Positions 6,500-15,526 are shown, counted from the stretch's first letter. The stretch: 34,087 bases of DNA from an uncultured Prevotella sp. (GCA_946998205.1 CAMPYJ010000027.1:1-34087); one strand, 5' to 3'. Translations and numbers: made by a program. Notes: a model not told the origin generated them from the letters alone.

Positions 6500-8062
6500 T
6501 TATTTATCTTTGATGATGGGGAGTTTGATCGTAAACTTAGTCCCCTTTTTGTACTCACTTTCAACGGTTATCTCACCATCGTGCAGTTCAACGATCTGCT
6601 TGACATAAGCCAGCCCCAGGCCAAATCCCTTCACGTCGTGCACATTCCCCGTGTGGACGCGGTAGAACTTGTCGAAGATTTTTTTCAAGTTTTCTTTCTT
6701 AATACCCAGTCCCGTGTCGCGAATCGACAGATACAAATGCTCGTCGTCATTCCAGGTTGCCATGTAGATGTCCAGCGGCTGATCGGGTTTTCCGTACTTC
6801 ACCGCATTGTCCATCAGGTTGAAGATGGCGTTTTGGAAGTGCACTTCGTCAACGTAAATGGTTGACTCGACGGCACCTATGTCCGTATATATCTTTCCTC
6901 CAGTATGCTCAACACGCAATGAGAACGAGCGGGCGATGCTCTCTACCATCTCGTTGAGGTCCAATTCCTTTTTCTTGAAAACGGCTTTCCTGCGATCGAA
7001 CATGGACATCTGCAGCACTTTCTCTACCAAAAACCTCAGACGCTTGGTCTCATCTTGTATCACCCCGCCAAGGTGGCTCATCATCGTCTCGCTCTTGGTC
7101 AGGCTCTTGTCGTTCAACATCTGCGCTGCCAACGAGATGCTGGCGATTGGTGTCTTCAGTTCGTGCGTCATGTTGTTGATGAAGTCGTTCTTAATCTCAG
7201 TATACCGTTTCTGCCTGAACACCACCACGATGGTGAAAATGAACGTCACCAGCAGAATGAAGGTGAAGACGATGGCCGGCGTGATGAACCTTACTGAAGA
7301 GAAGATGTAGCTGTTCATGTCGGGAAAATGCACCTTCACCACCCCCATTTTCGACGCGGGGTCGTTGCGGAACAACACTTGCGAATAGGTGTATTCCTCA
7401 CCTTTCTCCGAATAATCGGAGCATCTGTACACCTCTCGCCCATCCTGCGTCGTCACCCGGAAGTGATATGGGATGTTGATACCGTTGTTCATCAGTTCCG
7501 ACTTGAGGTCTTGGTCCAACAATTTGAAGTTGATGCGCTCTTTCAGCGGTTTGTCTGACGCTGAGTACAAGATGGAATAAACCACCTCGTCGAGCAGCGC
7601 TTTCTGGTAGATGTATCGGTTTTTGACAATTTCCTGCAAAGACTTTGAGGCCTCAGACAGAGAGTTTTTATCGTTCTGCAAAATCATTCCCTTGGGCATC
7701 TGCGAGGGTTTCACCGTGATGGTCTTCAACTCAAAGGCCGAATACATGGTACCATCCTTACCCGTCACCGAGAATTGGTGAGACTCTTGCAACGTTCCAT
7801 CGGGCTTTCCTGAACGAGTTCCGATCGAGTCTTGCGTGTAAGCTCTCCTCTCCGTCTCGTTAACATCCTTCTGCAGGTAGCGCCACGTCTCGTTGTATTC
7901 CAAGTTGCGTGACGCTTGGTTCAAGGCTCTGTTGACCGATTCGTCAAACTGTTCCTTCTTCATGTCGGCCATTTCCTGAAAATATTTCAACTGCAGGAAA
8001 AGCAACACCAGGAACGAAAGCCCCATGATTGTCGAGATAATCCAAATAGTTCTCTTTTTCAT
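6500..8062 (-). CDS. rprX: Membrane sensor histidine kinase (RprX-like)
   Basis: This is a 520-aa inner-membrane kinase partner of RprY. An N-terminal TM helix (residues 7-24) and a second one (about 260-282) enclose a ~235-residue periplasmic sensor. A HisKA domain with MTHELKTPIAS (His about residue 299) and a HATPase domain with DNAVKYG, DTGLGIKKENL and GFGLGLAYVKQIV follow. The layout and the neighbouring regulator match the Bacteroides RprX/RprY system, which is linked to tetracycline response and envelope or redox control; its signal here is not inferable. The promoter is so close to the ATG that the mRNA would be nearly leaderless. Confidence 0.88.
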   Translation of the reverse strand: MKKRTIWIISTIMGLSFLVLLFLQLKYFQEMADMKKEQFDESVNRALNQASRNLEYNETWRYLQKDVNETERRAYTQDSIGTRSGKPDGTLQESHQFSVTGKDGTMYSAFELKTITVKPSQMPKGMILQNDKNSLSEASKSLQEIVKNRYIYQKALLDEVVYSILYSASDKPLKERINFKLLDQDLKSELMNNGINIPYHFRVTTQDGREVYRCSDYSEKGEEYTYSQVLFRNDPASKMGVVKVHFPDMNSYIFSSVRFITPAIVFTFILLVTFIFTIVVVFRQKRYTEIKNDFINNMTHELKTPIASISLAAQMLNDKSLTKSETMMSHLGGVIQDETKRLRFLVEKVLQMSMFDRRKAVFKKKELDLNEMVESIARSFSLRVEHTGGKIYTDIGAVESTIYVDEVHFQNAIFNLMDNAVKYGKPDQPLDIYMATWNDDEHLYLSIRDTGLGIKKENLKKIFDKFYRVHTGNVHDVKGFGLGLAYVKQIVELHDGEITVESEYKKGTKFTIKLPIIKDK

Positions 8063-8068
8063 ATTTCA

Positions 8069-8100
8069 CAAAGATAGCTATTTTCTTAAATGCTTAACAA
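8069..8100 (-). promoter_or_regulatory. rprX promoter
   Basis: On the reverse strand TTG (8100-8098), a 21-bp spacer and TATCTTTG (8076-8069) fit the consensus. The -7 box ends 6 bp before the rprX ATG at 8062, so transcription should start at or only a few bases before the start codon. Confidence 0.65.
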
Positions 8101-8224
8101 TGAGCTGTTAAATGTTTCTCTATTATTATCGATAATTAACAAGTTGTATAATTATAATTCTGTACATTAAATTATAAAACAGTATCATCAAGAATAAGCA
8201 TTAATCTTGTGAACTCTTCAAACA

Positions 8225-8258
8225 GAAAAGGTGTGACATGGCAAACCACCTCACACCT
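8225..8258 (-). terminator. Terminator of fusA2
   Basis: AGGTGTGA (8229-8236) pairs with TCACACCT (8251-8258) around a 14-nt loop. On the reverse strand the stem is followed by a short T run. It lies 22 nt after the stop of the EF-G paralogue. Confidence 0.8.
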
Positions 8259-8279
8259 CTTGACTTGTAAACAAATGGT

Positions 8280-10442
8280 TTATTCATCCTCATTCGCGAG
8301 CTCAGCCTCATGCTCTTCTATGAGCTTTGCCTGCAAATCGTTAGGCACTAACTCGTAGCTTGAGAACTTGGTCGTGAACGATGCGCGTCCGCCAGTCAGC
8401 GAACTCAACGAGATGGAGTAGCTGGACAATTCCTTCAATGGTATCTTGGCAGACAGCTTTTGGTATCCAGCCTCGCTGTCCATTCCCATAATCAACGCGC
8501 GGCGTCCTTGCAAATCGCTCATCACCTCACCCATGTAGTCGGCAGGAACATACACTTCCAAGTCATAAATTGGTTCAAGAATCTTGGGGCCGGCGGCTTT
8601 GAACGCCTGTGAGAATGCATGACGCGCAGCCAAGGTGAACGACAGTTCGTTAGAGTCTACCGGGTGCATCTTGCCATCGTACACCACAACCCGAACGTCA
8701 CGCGCGTAACTTCCGGTCAGCGGCCCGTGCTCCATGCAGTCCATCACGCCCTTCAGGATGGCGGGCATGAAACGCAAGTCGATGGCGCCGCCTACCACGG
8801 AGTTGATGAATACCAACTTACCACCCCAGGCCAAATCGATTTGCTCCTTGCTCTTGATGTTCAGCTTGAATTCCTGACCGTTAAACTTGTAAACCGTTGG
8901 GTCTGGCATGCCTTCGGCATAAGGTTCCACAATCAAGTGAACTTCACCGAACTGGCCTGCACCTCCCGACTGCTTCTTATGCCGGTAGTCAGCTCGGGCT
9001 TGCTTGGTGATGGTTTCGCGGTAAGGGATTTTTGCTTCCACAAAGTTCACCGGCAATTTCTCGTTGTTCTCCAAACGCCATTTCAAGGTGCGCAAGTGGA
9101 ACTCACCTTGTCCGTGAACGATGGTCTGGCGCAATTCTTTCGATTGTTCAACCACCCATGTAGGATCCTCTTGCCGCATCTTCAGCAAGGCGGCCATCAC
9201 CTTTTCTGTATCAGCAGAATTAACCGCTTTGATGGCTCGGCTATACTTAGAATTAGGATATTTGATGAAGTCGAAACGCCACTCACAATCCTTTCCATTC
9301 AGCGTGTTACCCGTTTTAACATCCTTCAACTTAACCGTGCATCCTATGTCTCCGGCATTCAGTTGGTCTACGGCTGTACGGTTTGCGCCCGCGCAAGCGT
9401 ACAATTGACCGATACGCTCTTTTGATCCGCGGTCTGCATTGGTCAAGTCATCACCCGACTTCACGCTGCCGCTCATGACCTTGAAATAAGACACCTCGCC
9501 GATATGCGGCTCCATTCCGGTCTTGAAGAAGTAGAGCGACGCGGGGCCTTGCGCGTTCGGGGCCACTTCCTCACCGCGTGTATTGTGAATTTTCGGCATT
9601 TCACTCACGAAAGGAACAACATTTCCCAAGAACTCCATCAGTCTACGTACACCTTTATCCTCACCAGCGCATACACAGAATACAGGGAAGATGCTGCGCG
9701 TGACAAGTCCCTTGCGGATTCCTTCACGCAATTCATCCTCACTAAGTTTCTCTTCTTCGAAAAATTTCTCCATCAAACTATCATCATTCTCAGCTGCTGC
9801 TTCAACGAGTTGTCTATGCAGTTCCATGGCTTTTTCCATCTGGTCTTCTGGGATATCCTCAATAATGGGCATTCCACCTTCAGCCTTCCAGGAATACTTC
9901 TTCATCAACAGCACGTCAATGATTTCATTGAAGTTGGCTCCCGTCTCCACTGGATATTGTATCTGAACACACTTTGAGCCATAAATATCTTTCATGGAAT
10001 TGATGACGGCATCAAAGTCACATTTTGCTGAGTCAAGCTGATTGACTAAGAAGATGACAGGCTTCTTCAGTTTTTCCGTATATCTAAAGTTGTTCTGCGT
10101 GCCCACTTCGGGTCCATATTGGCCGTTGATGAGAATAACGGCTTCATCGGTGACGTTCAAGGCAGTGATGGCTCCACCCACAAAGTCATCCGAGCCGGGA
10201 CAGTCTATGATGTTCAATTTTTTGTTATTCCATTCCACATGAAATACAGTAGGGAACACCGAATAGCCGTATTCCTGCTCAACCGGAAAATAATCACTGA
10301 CGGTATTTTTAGCCTCAACTGTTCCACGGCGCTTGATGATACCACTGCCAAACAGCATACTCTCGGCAAGTGTGGTCTTGCCGCTACCCGCACTGCCAAG
10401 CAATGCGATGTTTTTAATTTCGTTCGTTTGATATACTCTCAT
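8280..10442 (-). CDS. fusA2: Elongation factor G paralogue (EF-G2)
   Basis: This is a 720-aa translational GTPase with all five EF-G domains. The P-loop is GSAGSGKT (residues 16-23) and NQLD is the G4 motif. The switch II motif reads DCPGSDDF (residues 80-87), where canonical EF-G has DTPGHVDF, so the catalytic His is replaced by Ser84. This matches the EF-G2 of Bacteroides thetaiotaomicron, reported to support translocation without GTP hydrolysis and to matter in carbon starvation and gut colonization. It stands alone, with its own promoter and terminator, divergent from hemW. A TetM/TetQ-type protein is less likely given the length and the N terminus. Confidence 0.85.
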   Translation of the reverse strand: MRVYQTNEIKNIALLGSAGSGKTTLAESMLFGSGIIKRRGTVEAKNTVSDYFPVEQEYGYSVFPTVFHVEWNNKKLNIIDCPGSDDFVGGAITALNVTDEAVILINGQYGPEVGTQNNFRYTEKLKKPVIFLVNQLDSAKCDFDAVINSMKDIYGSKCVQIQYPVETGANFNEIIDVLLMKKYSWKAEGGMPIIEDIPEDQMEKAMELHRQLVEAAAENDDSLMEKFFEEEKLSEDELREGIRKGLVTRSIFPVFCVCAGEDKGVRRLMEFLGNVVPFVSEMPKIHNTRGEEVAPNAQGPASLYFFKTGMEPHIGEVSYFKVMSGSVKSGDDLTNADRGSKERIGQLYACAGANRTAVDQLNAGDIGCTVKLKDVKTGNTLNGKDCEWRFDFIKYPNSKYSRAIKAVNSADTEKVMAALLKMRQEDPTWVVEQSKELRQTIVHGQGEFHLRTLKWRLENNEKLPVNFVEAKIPYRETITKQARADYRHKKQSGGAGQFGEVHLIVEPYAEGMPDPTVYKFNGQEFKLNIKSKEQIDLAWGGKLVFINSVVGGAIDLRFMPAILKGVMDCMEHGPLTGSYARDVRVVVYDGKMHPVDSNELSFTLAARHAFSQAFKAAGPKILEPIYDLEVYVPADYMGEVMSDLQGRRALIMGMDSEAGYQKLSAKIPLKELSSYSISLSSLTGGRASFTTKFSSYELVPNDLQAKLIEEHEAELANEDE

Positions 10443-10523
10443 AACGGTTATAGATTTTTAAAATGGTTAGTATTACGTTGTTTAAGATTATGCCGTCTAA
10501 GTTAGGCATTTTTTGAATAAAGG

Positions 10524-10531
10524 CAAAAGTA
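10524..10531 (-). promoter_or_regulatory. -7 box of fusA2 promoter
   Basis: TACTTTTG on the reverse strand fits TAnnTTTG, about 80 bp before the fusA2 start. No clear -33 TTG lies at the expected distance, which would suit a promoter that needs an activator. Confidence 0.5.
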
Positions 10532-10567
10532 TTATGGAAAAAACATAACATTTTTAAATCAAATTAG

Positions 10568-10575
10568 TACTTTTG
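10568..10575 (+). promoter_or_regulatory. -7 box of hemW promoter
   Basis: TACTTTTG fits TAnnTTTG, 20 bp before the hemW ATG. No clear -33 TTG is seen. The box is the same as on the opposite strand at 10524-10531, giving a divergent pair in a 153-bp gap. Confidence 0.5.
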
Positions 10576-10595
10576 CATAAAAATAGTCCACAACC

Positions 10596-11756
10596 ATGGC
10601 TGGCTTATACATACACATTCCTTTTTGCGCCAGTCGCTGCATCTATTGCGGCTTCTACTCCACCACGCATCTTGCCGTGCGACAACAATATGTAGATGCC
10701 TTGTGCCGAGAGATGCAGCTGAGAAGCCATTACCTGCCCACGACAGACGACACTGGTGCTGTTCCTCACCCACTAATCTCCACCATATATTTAGGTGGAG
10801 GTACCCCTTCCCAACTCACTCCCGCACAACTTCAACAGATTTTCAGTACCATCGTCACGGTTTTCTTTCATGGAGATGATACGCTGATGCGCACCCACTG
10901 TGAGGTAACCATGGAGTGTAATCCCGATGATGTTACCCCCTCGTTTGTTCAATTCCTAAAGGATTCGCCCGTGAACCGAGTGAGCATGGGCGTACAAACG
11001 TTCAGCAACGAGCGACTGAAGTTTCTTCGCAGGCGTCATCACGCTGAAGACATTTCTCCCATCGTGCGGCAACTCAGAAATATAGGCATTGACAACATCA
11101 GCGTAGACTTGATGTTTGGCTTTCCCAACCAAACACTCGACGAATGGAAACAAGACATTCAAAAGGCCCTTGCACTACGGGTTGAGCACATTTCGGCTTA
11201 CAGTTTGATGTACGAAGAGGGCACACCACTCTACCAACTACTAAGAAATAATAAGGTGAAAGAAATTGATGACGAACTTTCTTTGACCATGTATCAAACT
11301 TTAGTGGATGAGCTGAAAGCTTCGGGATATGAACATTACGAAATCAGCAACTTCGCCAAACCCGGCAAACGAAGCCTACACAACAGCAGTTATTGGCACG
11401 CCATACCCTATCTGGGCATCGGTGCGTCGGCCCACTCGTACGACATCCAATCGCGACAGTGGAACGTTTCCAACATCAAGGAATACATCTCATCCATCGA
11501 ACAAGGTAAGATTCCCTTCGAACGCGAATACCTTGACGACGATACCCGCTACAACGACTTGATAACAACCGCACTCAGAACGTCAGAAGGCATCAACCTC
11601 TTGACGCTCACCCCTAAACACAGGACGTATCTTTTACAACAAGCAGAAAAGCAAATCGCCCAAAACCTCTTGGAGATTCGGGGCGATTCAATTCGTTTGA
11701 CGGCACAAGGACTGTATGTGAGCGATGCCGTTATGGCTGATTTAATTTACGCTTAA
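10596..11756 (+). CDS. hemW: Radical SAM heme chaperone HemW
   Basis: This is a 386-aa radical SAM protein. The cluster motif CxxxCxxC is C11-C15-C18 (FCASRCIYCGFYS), followed by LGGGTPSQL. The HNSSYW motif, which separates HemW heme chaperones from coproporphyrinogen dehydrogenase HemN, is present before the HAIPYLGIGASAHS segment. It likely binds heme and delivers it to respiratory enzymes. The reading frame is intact and starts 20 bp after a -7 box. Its 3' end overlaps the convergent small membrane protein gene by 26 bp. Confidence 0.88.
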   Translation: MAGLYIHIPFCASRCIYCGFYSTTHLAVRQQYVDALCREMQLRSHYLPTTDDTGAVPHPLISTIYLGGGTPSQLTPAQLQQIFSTIVTVFFHGDDTLMRTHCEVTMECNPDDVTPSFVQFLKDSPVNRVSMGVQTFSNERLKFLRRRHHAEDISPIVRQLRNIGIDNISVDLMFGFPNQTLDEWKQDIQKALALRVEHISAYSLMYEEGTPLYQLLRNNKVKEIDDELSLTMYQTLVDELKASGYEHYEISNFAKPGKRSLHNSSYWHAIPYLGIGASAHSYDIQSRQWNVSNIKEYISSIEQGKIPFEREYLDDDTRYNDLITTALRTSEGINLLTLTPKHRTYLLQQAEKQIAQNLLEIRGDSIRLTAQGLYVSDAVMADLIYA

Positions 11757-12075
11757 AAACTTCGTATGCCTGTGCTTTGACCTTTTTTTCCACCTCTTCC
11801 AACGAACGATGACCGGAAACAGCTGACTTGACCCAGACACAAACCAAGAATACAGCAAAGACAGCTCCCGCAGAGGCCAACCACTTCAGCACCTCACTCT
11901 CACTACTGACCACGTTGAACGCCAGGATTCCCACCACCACAGGCAACGCCCAAAGCAGCCAATCGAAGCCCGTTCGCATCTTATAGCTTTCTTCTATCTC
12001 CCGATACTCTTTGTTCTTCGCCAGAAGTTCACGGCGGTTTTCCAGCCAATAACGCTCAAAGTCCTCCTCCATCAT
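11731..12075 (-). CDS. Small two-TM membrane protein
   Basis: This is a 114-aa protein with a charged N-terminal helix (residues 1-36, MMEEDFERYWLENRRELLAK), two TM helices (about 40-56 and 65-85) and a basic C-terminal tail. No known family is recognised. The ATG overlaps the uraA stop as ATGA, so it is translationally coupled to the permease and probably co-regulated with it. A function in uracil uptake would be a guess. Confidence 0.65.
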   Translation of the reverse strand: MMEEDFERYWLENRRELLAKNKEYREIEESYKMRTGFDWLLWALPVVVGILAFNVVSSESEVLKWLASAGAVFAVFLVCVWVKSAVSGHRSLEEVEKKVKAQAYEVFKRKLNQP

Positions 12076-13439
12076 GCTTCTTCCTCCTCGGTACGCTTAG
12101 GCAACACCAAGTTGAGTACCACGCCCGTAATGGCACTCAGACCAATACCGCTCATCTTGGTCAGTTCATTCTCGCCACCAGGAAGCAAAAAGAAAATCAA
12201 GGTACTTAAAGCAATGCCACCTAATATAATAAGTAGCACTTTGACCAAACCTTGCTTCATGGCATTGGCATAGACCAGACAACCAACCATAAGAATGCCG
12301 ATGATTACGCCACGAAGACTGAAATCGAGCATCGCACCACCAATTCCCAGCGTCAAAGTCACCGACACAATAATGATATTGCGTTGATTGTTGAGATTCA
12401 CTTTGTGCTGTATCAGATTTTGAACTCCCACACTGGCAATGGTTCCGAACAGCAACAGCATGATTCCTCCCAGCACTGCTTGCGGAATACTCTGCAACAG
12501 AGCACTCAGCTTTCCAATCACAGAGAACACGATGGCCGTCAATGCTGCGATGCGAATGACCTGCGGATGGGTCACTTTGGTAATCTGCATGGCCCCCGTC
12601 ACCTCCGAGTAAGTGGTCACGGGAGGGCCACCAAAGAAGGCTGCCGCAAGACATGCCAATCCGTCACCCAACATGGTGCGGTGCAAGCCCGGATCTTTCA
12701 CGAAGTCTTTGTCAGCCACTGCGTTCACCACATACACGTCGCCAATGTGCTCTATCACCGGTGCAATGGCAACAGGAATCATGTAGATGAATGGTTTCCA
12801 AGCAAACTCCGGCCAATGAAAATGAGCCAATGAGCCGGGCAAGGCAAACCACGACGCCTCGTGTACTTTCGTGAAATCAACTTCACCCATCAGGGAGGCG
12901 ACGATGAATCCTACCACAATGCCACACACGATGGGCACTAATTTAACCAAACCCTTGCCAAGTGTCAGCACGAGGACGGCCGTCACCAAGGATACAAAGG
13001 CCAACGTCCAGTTCTCTTTGGCCATGTTCACGGCCGATCCCGACAAGGACAAACCAATGAGAATGATTACCGGACCGATGACAACGGGCGGGAACAACCT
13101 ATCCAGCAGCTTCCGTCCTTGCCATTTAAGCAAGACGCTCATCGCGAAATAAACCAAGGCTACGCCTGCGATACCTGCCAGCGTACCTGCCATGCCCCAC
13201 ATCTTTGAGGCCTCAATGATAGGTGCGATGAAAGCAAAACTTGAGCCTAAGAAAATAGGTACCTTCCCTTTCGTTGCCAAATGAAAGATGAAAGTACCCA
13301 TACCAGCCGTAAACAACGCTGTTGCCGGTTCCAAACCCACCAGCAGTGGAACCAAAACCGTTGCGCCGAATGCGACGAAGAGAAACTGTACTCCCACGAT
13401 ACCCTTGCGTAAAGGAGTTAATTCAATGGTATTCATCAT
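12072..13439 (-). CDS. uraA: Uracil/xanthine permease (NCS2 family)
   Basis: This is a 455-aa inner-membrane transporter of the NAT/NCS2 family. The typical start (GIVGVQFLFVAFGATVLVPL), about 14 hydrophobic segments, the acidic residue in VAIAPVIEHIGDVYVV and the GGPPVTTYSEVTGAMQITKV segment (substrate-binding Glu in TYSE) are seen. It takes up uracil, less likely xanthine, by proton symport. It is the first gene of a two-gene operon with the small membrane protein. A reverse-strand -7 box (TAATTTTG, 13452-13445) lies 6 bp before the ATG. Confidence 0.85.
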   Translation of the reverse strand: MMNTIELTPLRKGIVGVQFLFVAFGATVLVPLLVGLEPATALFTAGMGTFIFHLATKGKVPIFLGSSFAFIAPIIEASKMWGMAGTLAGIAGVALVYFAMSVLLKWQGRKLLDRLFPPVVIGPVIILIGLSLSGSAVNMAKENWTLAFVSLVTAVLVLTLGKGLVKLVPIVCGIVVGFIVASLMGEVDFTKVHEASWFALPGSLAHFHWPEFAWKPFIYMIPVAIAPVIEHIGDVYVVNAVADKDFVKDPGLHRTMLGDGLACLAAAFFGGPPVTTYSEVTGAMQITKVTHPQVIRIAALTAIVFSVIGKLSALLQSIPQAVLGGIMLLLFGTIASVGVQNLIQHKVNLNNQRNIIIVSVTLTLGIGGAMLDFSLRGVIIGILMVGCLVYANAMKQGLVKVLLIILGGIALSTLIFFLLPGGENELTKMSGIGLSAITGVVLNLVLPKRTEEEEA

Positions 13440-13444
13440 GCTGG

Positions 13445-13452
13445 CAAAATTA
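13445..13452 (-). promoter_or_regulatory. -7 box of uraA promoter
   Basis: TAATTTTG on the reverse strand, 6 bp before the uraA ATG, fits TAnnTTTG. No clear -33 element is seen. Confidence 0.4.
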
Positions 13453-13492
13453 CGAATTAATATCGAATTGTGAATAAAAAAACGGTAAATGA

Positions 13493-13523
13493 TTGCTACT
13501 ATGCAATAAAATCAATATCTTTG
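13493..13523 (+). promoter_or_regulatory. Promoter of the lactonase-fold gene
   Basis: TTG (13493-13495), a 20-bp spacer and TATCTTTG (13516-13523) match the Bacteroidetes consensus. The 80-nt leader contains a small hairpin, ACATCAT/ATGATGT, at about 13538-13560. Confidence 0.7.
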
Positions 13524-13607
13524 TCTTGCTTAATCGCACATCATACGTTTCAGATGATGTTTCATGCGTCATCCAACATGACAAACTTTAAAAACAACAC
13601 ATAATTT

Positions 13608-14762
13608 ATGAAAATCAGGAATTTACTTTTACTCACCTTGACTGTCATCGCCCATTTGACGTTGCAGGCGCAAGACGACATCAAACTAATCGTTGGAACC
13701 TATACCAATGGCAACAGCAAAGGCATTTACTCTTTCAACTTCAATCAATCCACCGGACAGGCAGCGCCCATAGACACTCTTGAACTGCAGAACCCGTCAT
13801 TCCTGACACTTGCCTCAGACGGCACGATGATTTACGCCGTAAGCGAAAACCATGACGTGGCGGCAGCGGTCAATGCCATTACGTTTAACAAGACAACGGG
13901 GCGGATGAAGCTGCAGGGATCGTTCCCCACCAAGGGGGAAGACCCATGCTATGTGGAGACCAACGGCAACCTGTTGCTGACAGCCAACTATACCGGAGGT
14001 TCCATGAGCGTTTTCCCCTTGAACGTGGATGGGTCGCTCTCACCCATGTCACAACAATTCAAAGGCTCGACAGGCGGATCGAACGCTGAACGTCAACAAG
14101 TGCCACACATTCATTGCGCTCGATTCCTTCCCGACGGAAATGGGGTTATTGCCACCGATTTCAGTTCCGACCAACTGCTGCGCTTCGAACTGGAAGACAT
14201 GAAAGAGTTAGGCAGTGCCAAAGTTACCGCCCAGTTGTCTAAGGGTTCAGGACCTCGCCATATCGCCTTCAGCACCGACAGCAGGTTTGTTTATGTCATG
14301 AGCGAGCTGTCTGGAGCAGTCACCGCATACCTATATAACTTTGGCAAAATGAAGAAAATACAGGAGATACAGTCAGCTGAGGTGGGTGCGCAAGGCGGAG
14401 CAGACATTCACGTTTCACCCGACGGCAGGTTCTTGTATACCAGTAACCGACTGAAGAACGACGGCATTGCCATTTTCAAAATCAACCGAAGAACAGGATT
14501 ACTGACAAAGGTGGGCTATCAGCGGACAGGCATCCATCCACGCCAATTCAACATTACGCCCAATGGACGATTCTTACTCTGCGCCTGTCGCGACGACAAC
14601 ACAATTCAGGTTTTCCGAATCAACAGTACCAATGGCTTACTGACCGACACGCATCAAGACATATCAGTCGATAAGCCGGCGTGCGTGCAGTTCTACCCCA
14701 TCGTGATGCAACCAGACATCCAGGGAGATGGTGTCTTTAGGGTAATAGAGGTTAAAAAATAA
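13608..14762 (+). CDS. Secreted lactonase-family beta-propeller protein
   Basis: This is a 384-aa protein with a signal peptide (residues 1-21, ending LQAQ) and a seven-bladed beta-propeller of the 6-phosphogluconolactonase (YbhE/Pgl)-like family. Family traits include KLIVGTYTNGNSKGIYSFNF near the N terminus, SVSENHD-like AVSENHD, VPHIHCARFLPDG, GPRHIAFSTDSRFVYV and IHPRQFNITPNGRFLL. Cytoplasmic Pgl hydrolyses 6-phosphogluconolactone; an exported form as here more likely acts on another lactone or has another role, so a pgl symbol is not given. It has its own promoter. Confidence 0.8.
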   Translation: MKIRNLLLLTLTVIAHLTLQAQDDIKLIVGTYTNGNSKGIYSFNFNQSTGQAAPIDTLELQNPSFLTLASDGTMIYAVSENHDVAAAVNAITFNKTTGRMKLQGSFPTKGEDPCYVETNGNLLLTANYTGGSMSVFPLNVDGSLSPMSQQFKGSTGGSNAERQQVPHIHCARFLPDGNGVIATDFSSDQLLRFELEDMKELGSAKVTAQLSKGSGPRHIAFSTDSRFVYVMSELSGAVTAYLYNFGKMKKIQEIQSAEVGAQGGADIHVSPDGRFLYTSNRLKNDGIAIFKINRRTGLLTKVGYQRTGIHPRQFNITPNGRFLLCACRDDNTIQVFRINSTNGLLTDTHQDISVDKPACVQFYPIVMQPDIQGDGVFRVIEVKK

Positions 14763-14939
14763 GTTCGTCCATTCTGCTTTGTATGGAAATTGTCTGTTAT
14801 GGAGTCTGAAATAAATTGACATGAAAATCAAAAAACGTTTATGGACAGTTCCGTAAATCAACTTTGTCAGATTGCGAGGCTGCTTGTAGCAAAACGCAAA
14901 ACCAACAAACATAAGAAACCATACGGCGTTGATTTATAG

Positions 14940-15099
14940 ACCCACCCCTTATTCTAACCTTGCAAGAGGTAAGCGCCATCTGGTCAAAGGCGTTTACCTC
15001 ATGCATGTTTATTATGAACATAAAAGACCTGTCATACGAATTATTGCAAGACGCAGAGAACAAAAAAAATGAGTACGAAAATAATTCGTACTCATTTTT
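14940..15099 (+). ncRNA. Candidate structured small RNA
   Basis: The 12-bp stem GAGGTAAGCGCC/GGCGTTTACCTC (one G-U pair, 11-nt loop, 14966-15000) has no T run after it and so is not itself a terminator. It is followed 65 nt later by a perfect terminator hairpin. This pattern fits a small RNA or the structured 3' UTR of the lactonase gene. No consensus promoter was found just upstream, so the start is arbitrary. Confidence 0.3.
15065..15099. terminator. Bidirectional terminator
   Basis: A perfect 15-bp stem (AAAAATGAGTACGAA with its complement, loop AATAA) with T runs in both directions lies between the convergent lactonase-fold and DUF2582 genes. Confidence 0.9.
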
Positions 15100-15171
15100 A
15101 ACTCACGTCAGTCAGACGATAGAGTATAATGCTACGACTCCCATCATCAAAAGCCGATGAAAGAGCAGCAA

Positions 15172-15465
15172 CTAAGCCAAAGTAAAGAGATTCTCTGAAT
15201 CTTTAATTTTACCTTCTTTAAACAGCCATCCAATTCCCAGATAAACTTCCTCCGTTCCGATTTTTGCAGCCTTCGCTATTTCAGCAACGCTCAACGCCTT
15301 GTCTGCTGCAGCCAATGCTTGATAGACGTCACCTGCGCGGAAGCCCACACTTTCGGCATTTACCACAAGAGCAGTTTTCTTTGCTGCAGCTCTCTTTGTA
15401 GTAGTTTTCTTGGGAGCTGCGGCTTTCTTGGAAGCCACAGCTGCCGTTACTTTCTTTTCTGTCAT
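15172..15465 (-). CDS. Winged-helix (DUF2582-like) protein with basic tail
   Basis: This protein has 97 aa from the chosen ATG (MTEKK; an ATG two codons earlier is possible). Residues 1-35 are rich in Lys, Ala and Thr, as in histone H1 tails (KKAAAPKKTTTKRAAAKK). Residues 40-97 form a compact winged helix (AGDVYQALAAADKALSVAEI then GTEEVYLGIGWLFKEGKI) of the DUF2582/wHTH_10 type. The two parts together suggest a non-specific DNA-binding chromosomal protein. It has a full promoter and stands alone. Confidence 0.75.
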   Translation of the reverse strand: MTEKKVTAAVASKKAAAPKKTTTKRAAAKKTALVVNAESVGFRAGDVYQALAAADKALSVAEIAKAAKIGTEEVYLGIGWLFKEGKIKDSENLFTLA

Positions 15466-15526
15466 AATCAATAAAAATTTAACATACTTTGCACCTCAAA
15501 TGAGGTAAAACATCTCGTTTACGAAG

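Larger units (their letters stand above)
14763..15171. other. Non-coding stretch with strong hairpins
   Basis: This 409-bp gap has no gene that I trust. A G-U tolerant hairpin lies at about 14838-14857, a 12-bp stem at 14966-15000 and a perfect 15-bp stem with a T run at 15065-15099. The last ends transcription from both sides. The middle one may belong to a small RNA. Confidence 0.5.

Noticed and set aside
8619..9425. 268-codon frame opposite the EF-G paralogue
   Set aside because: It is the antisense shadow of fusA2, whose reading frame is fully conserved.
14960..15160. 66-codon frame in the gap after the lactonase gene
   Set aside because: It is built over the two hairpins including the terminator, so it is unlikely to be coding.
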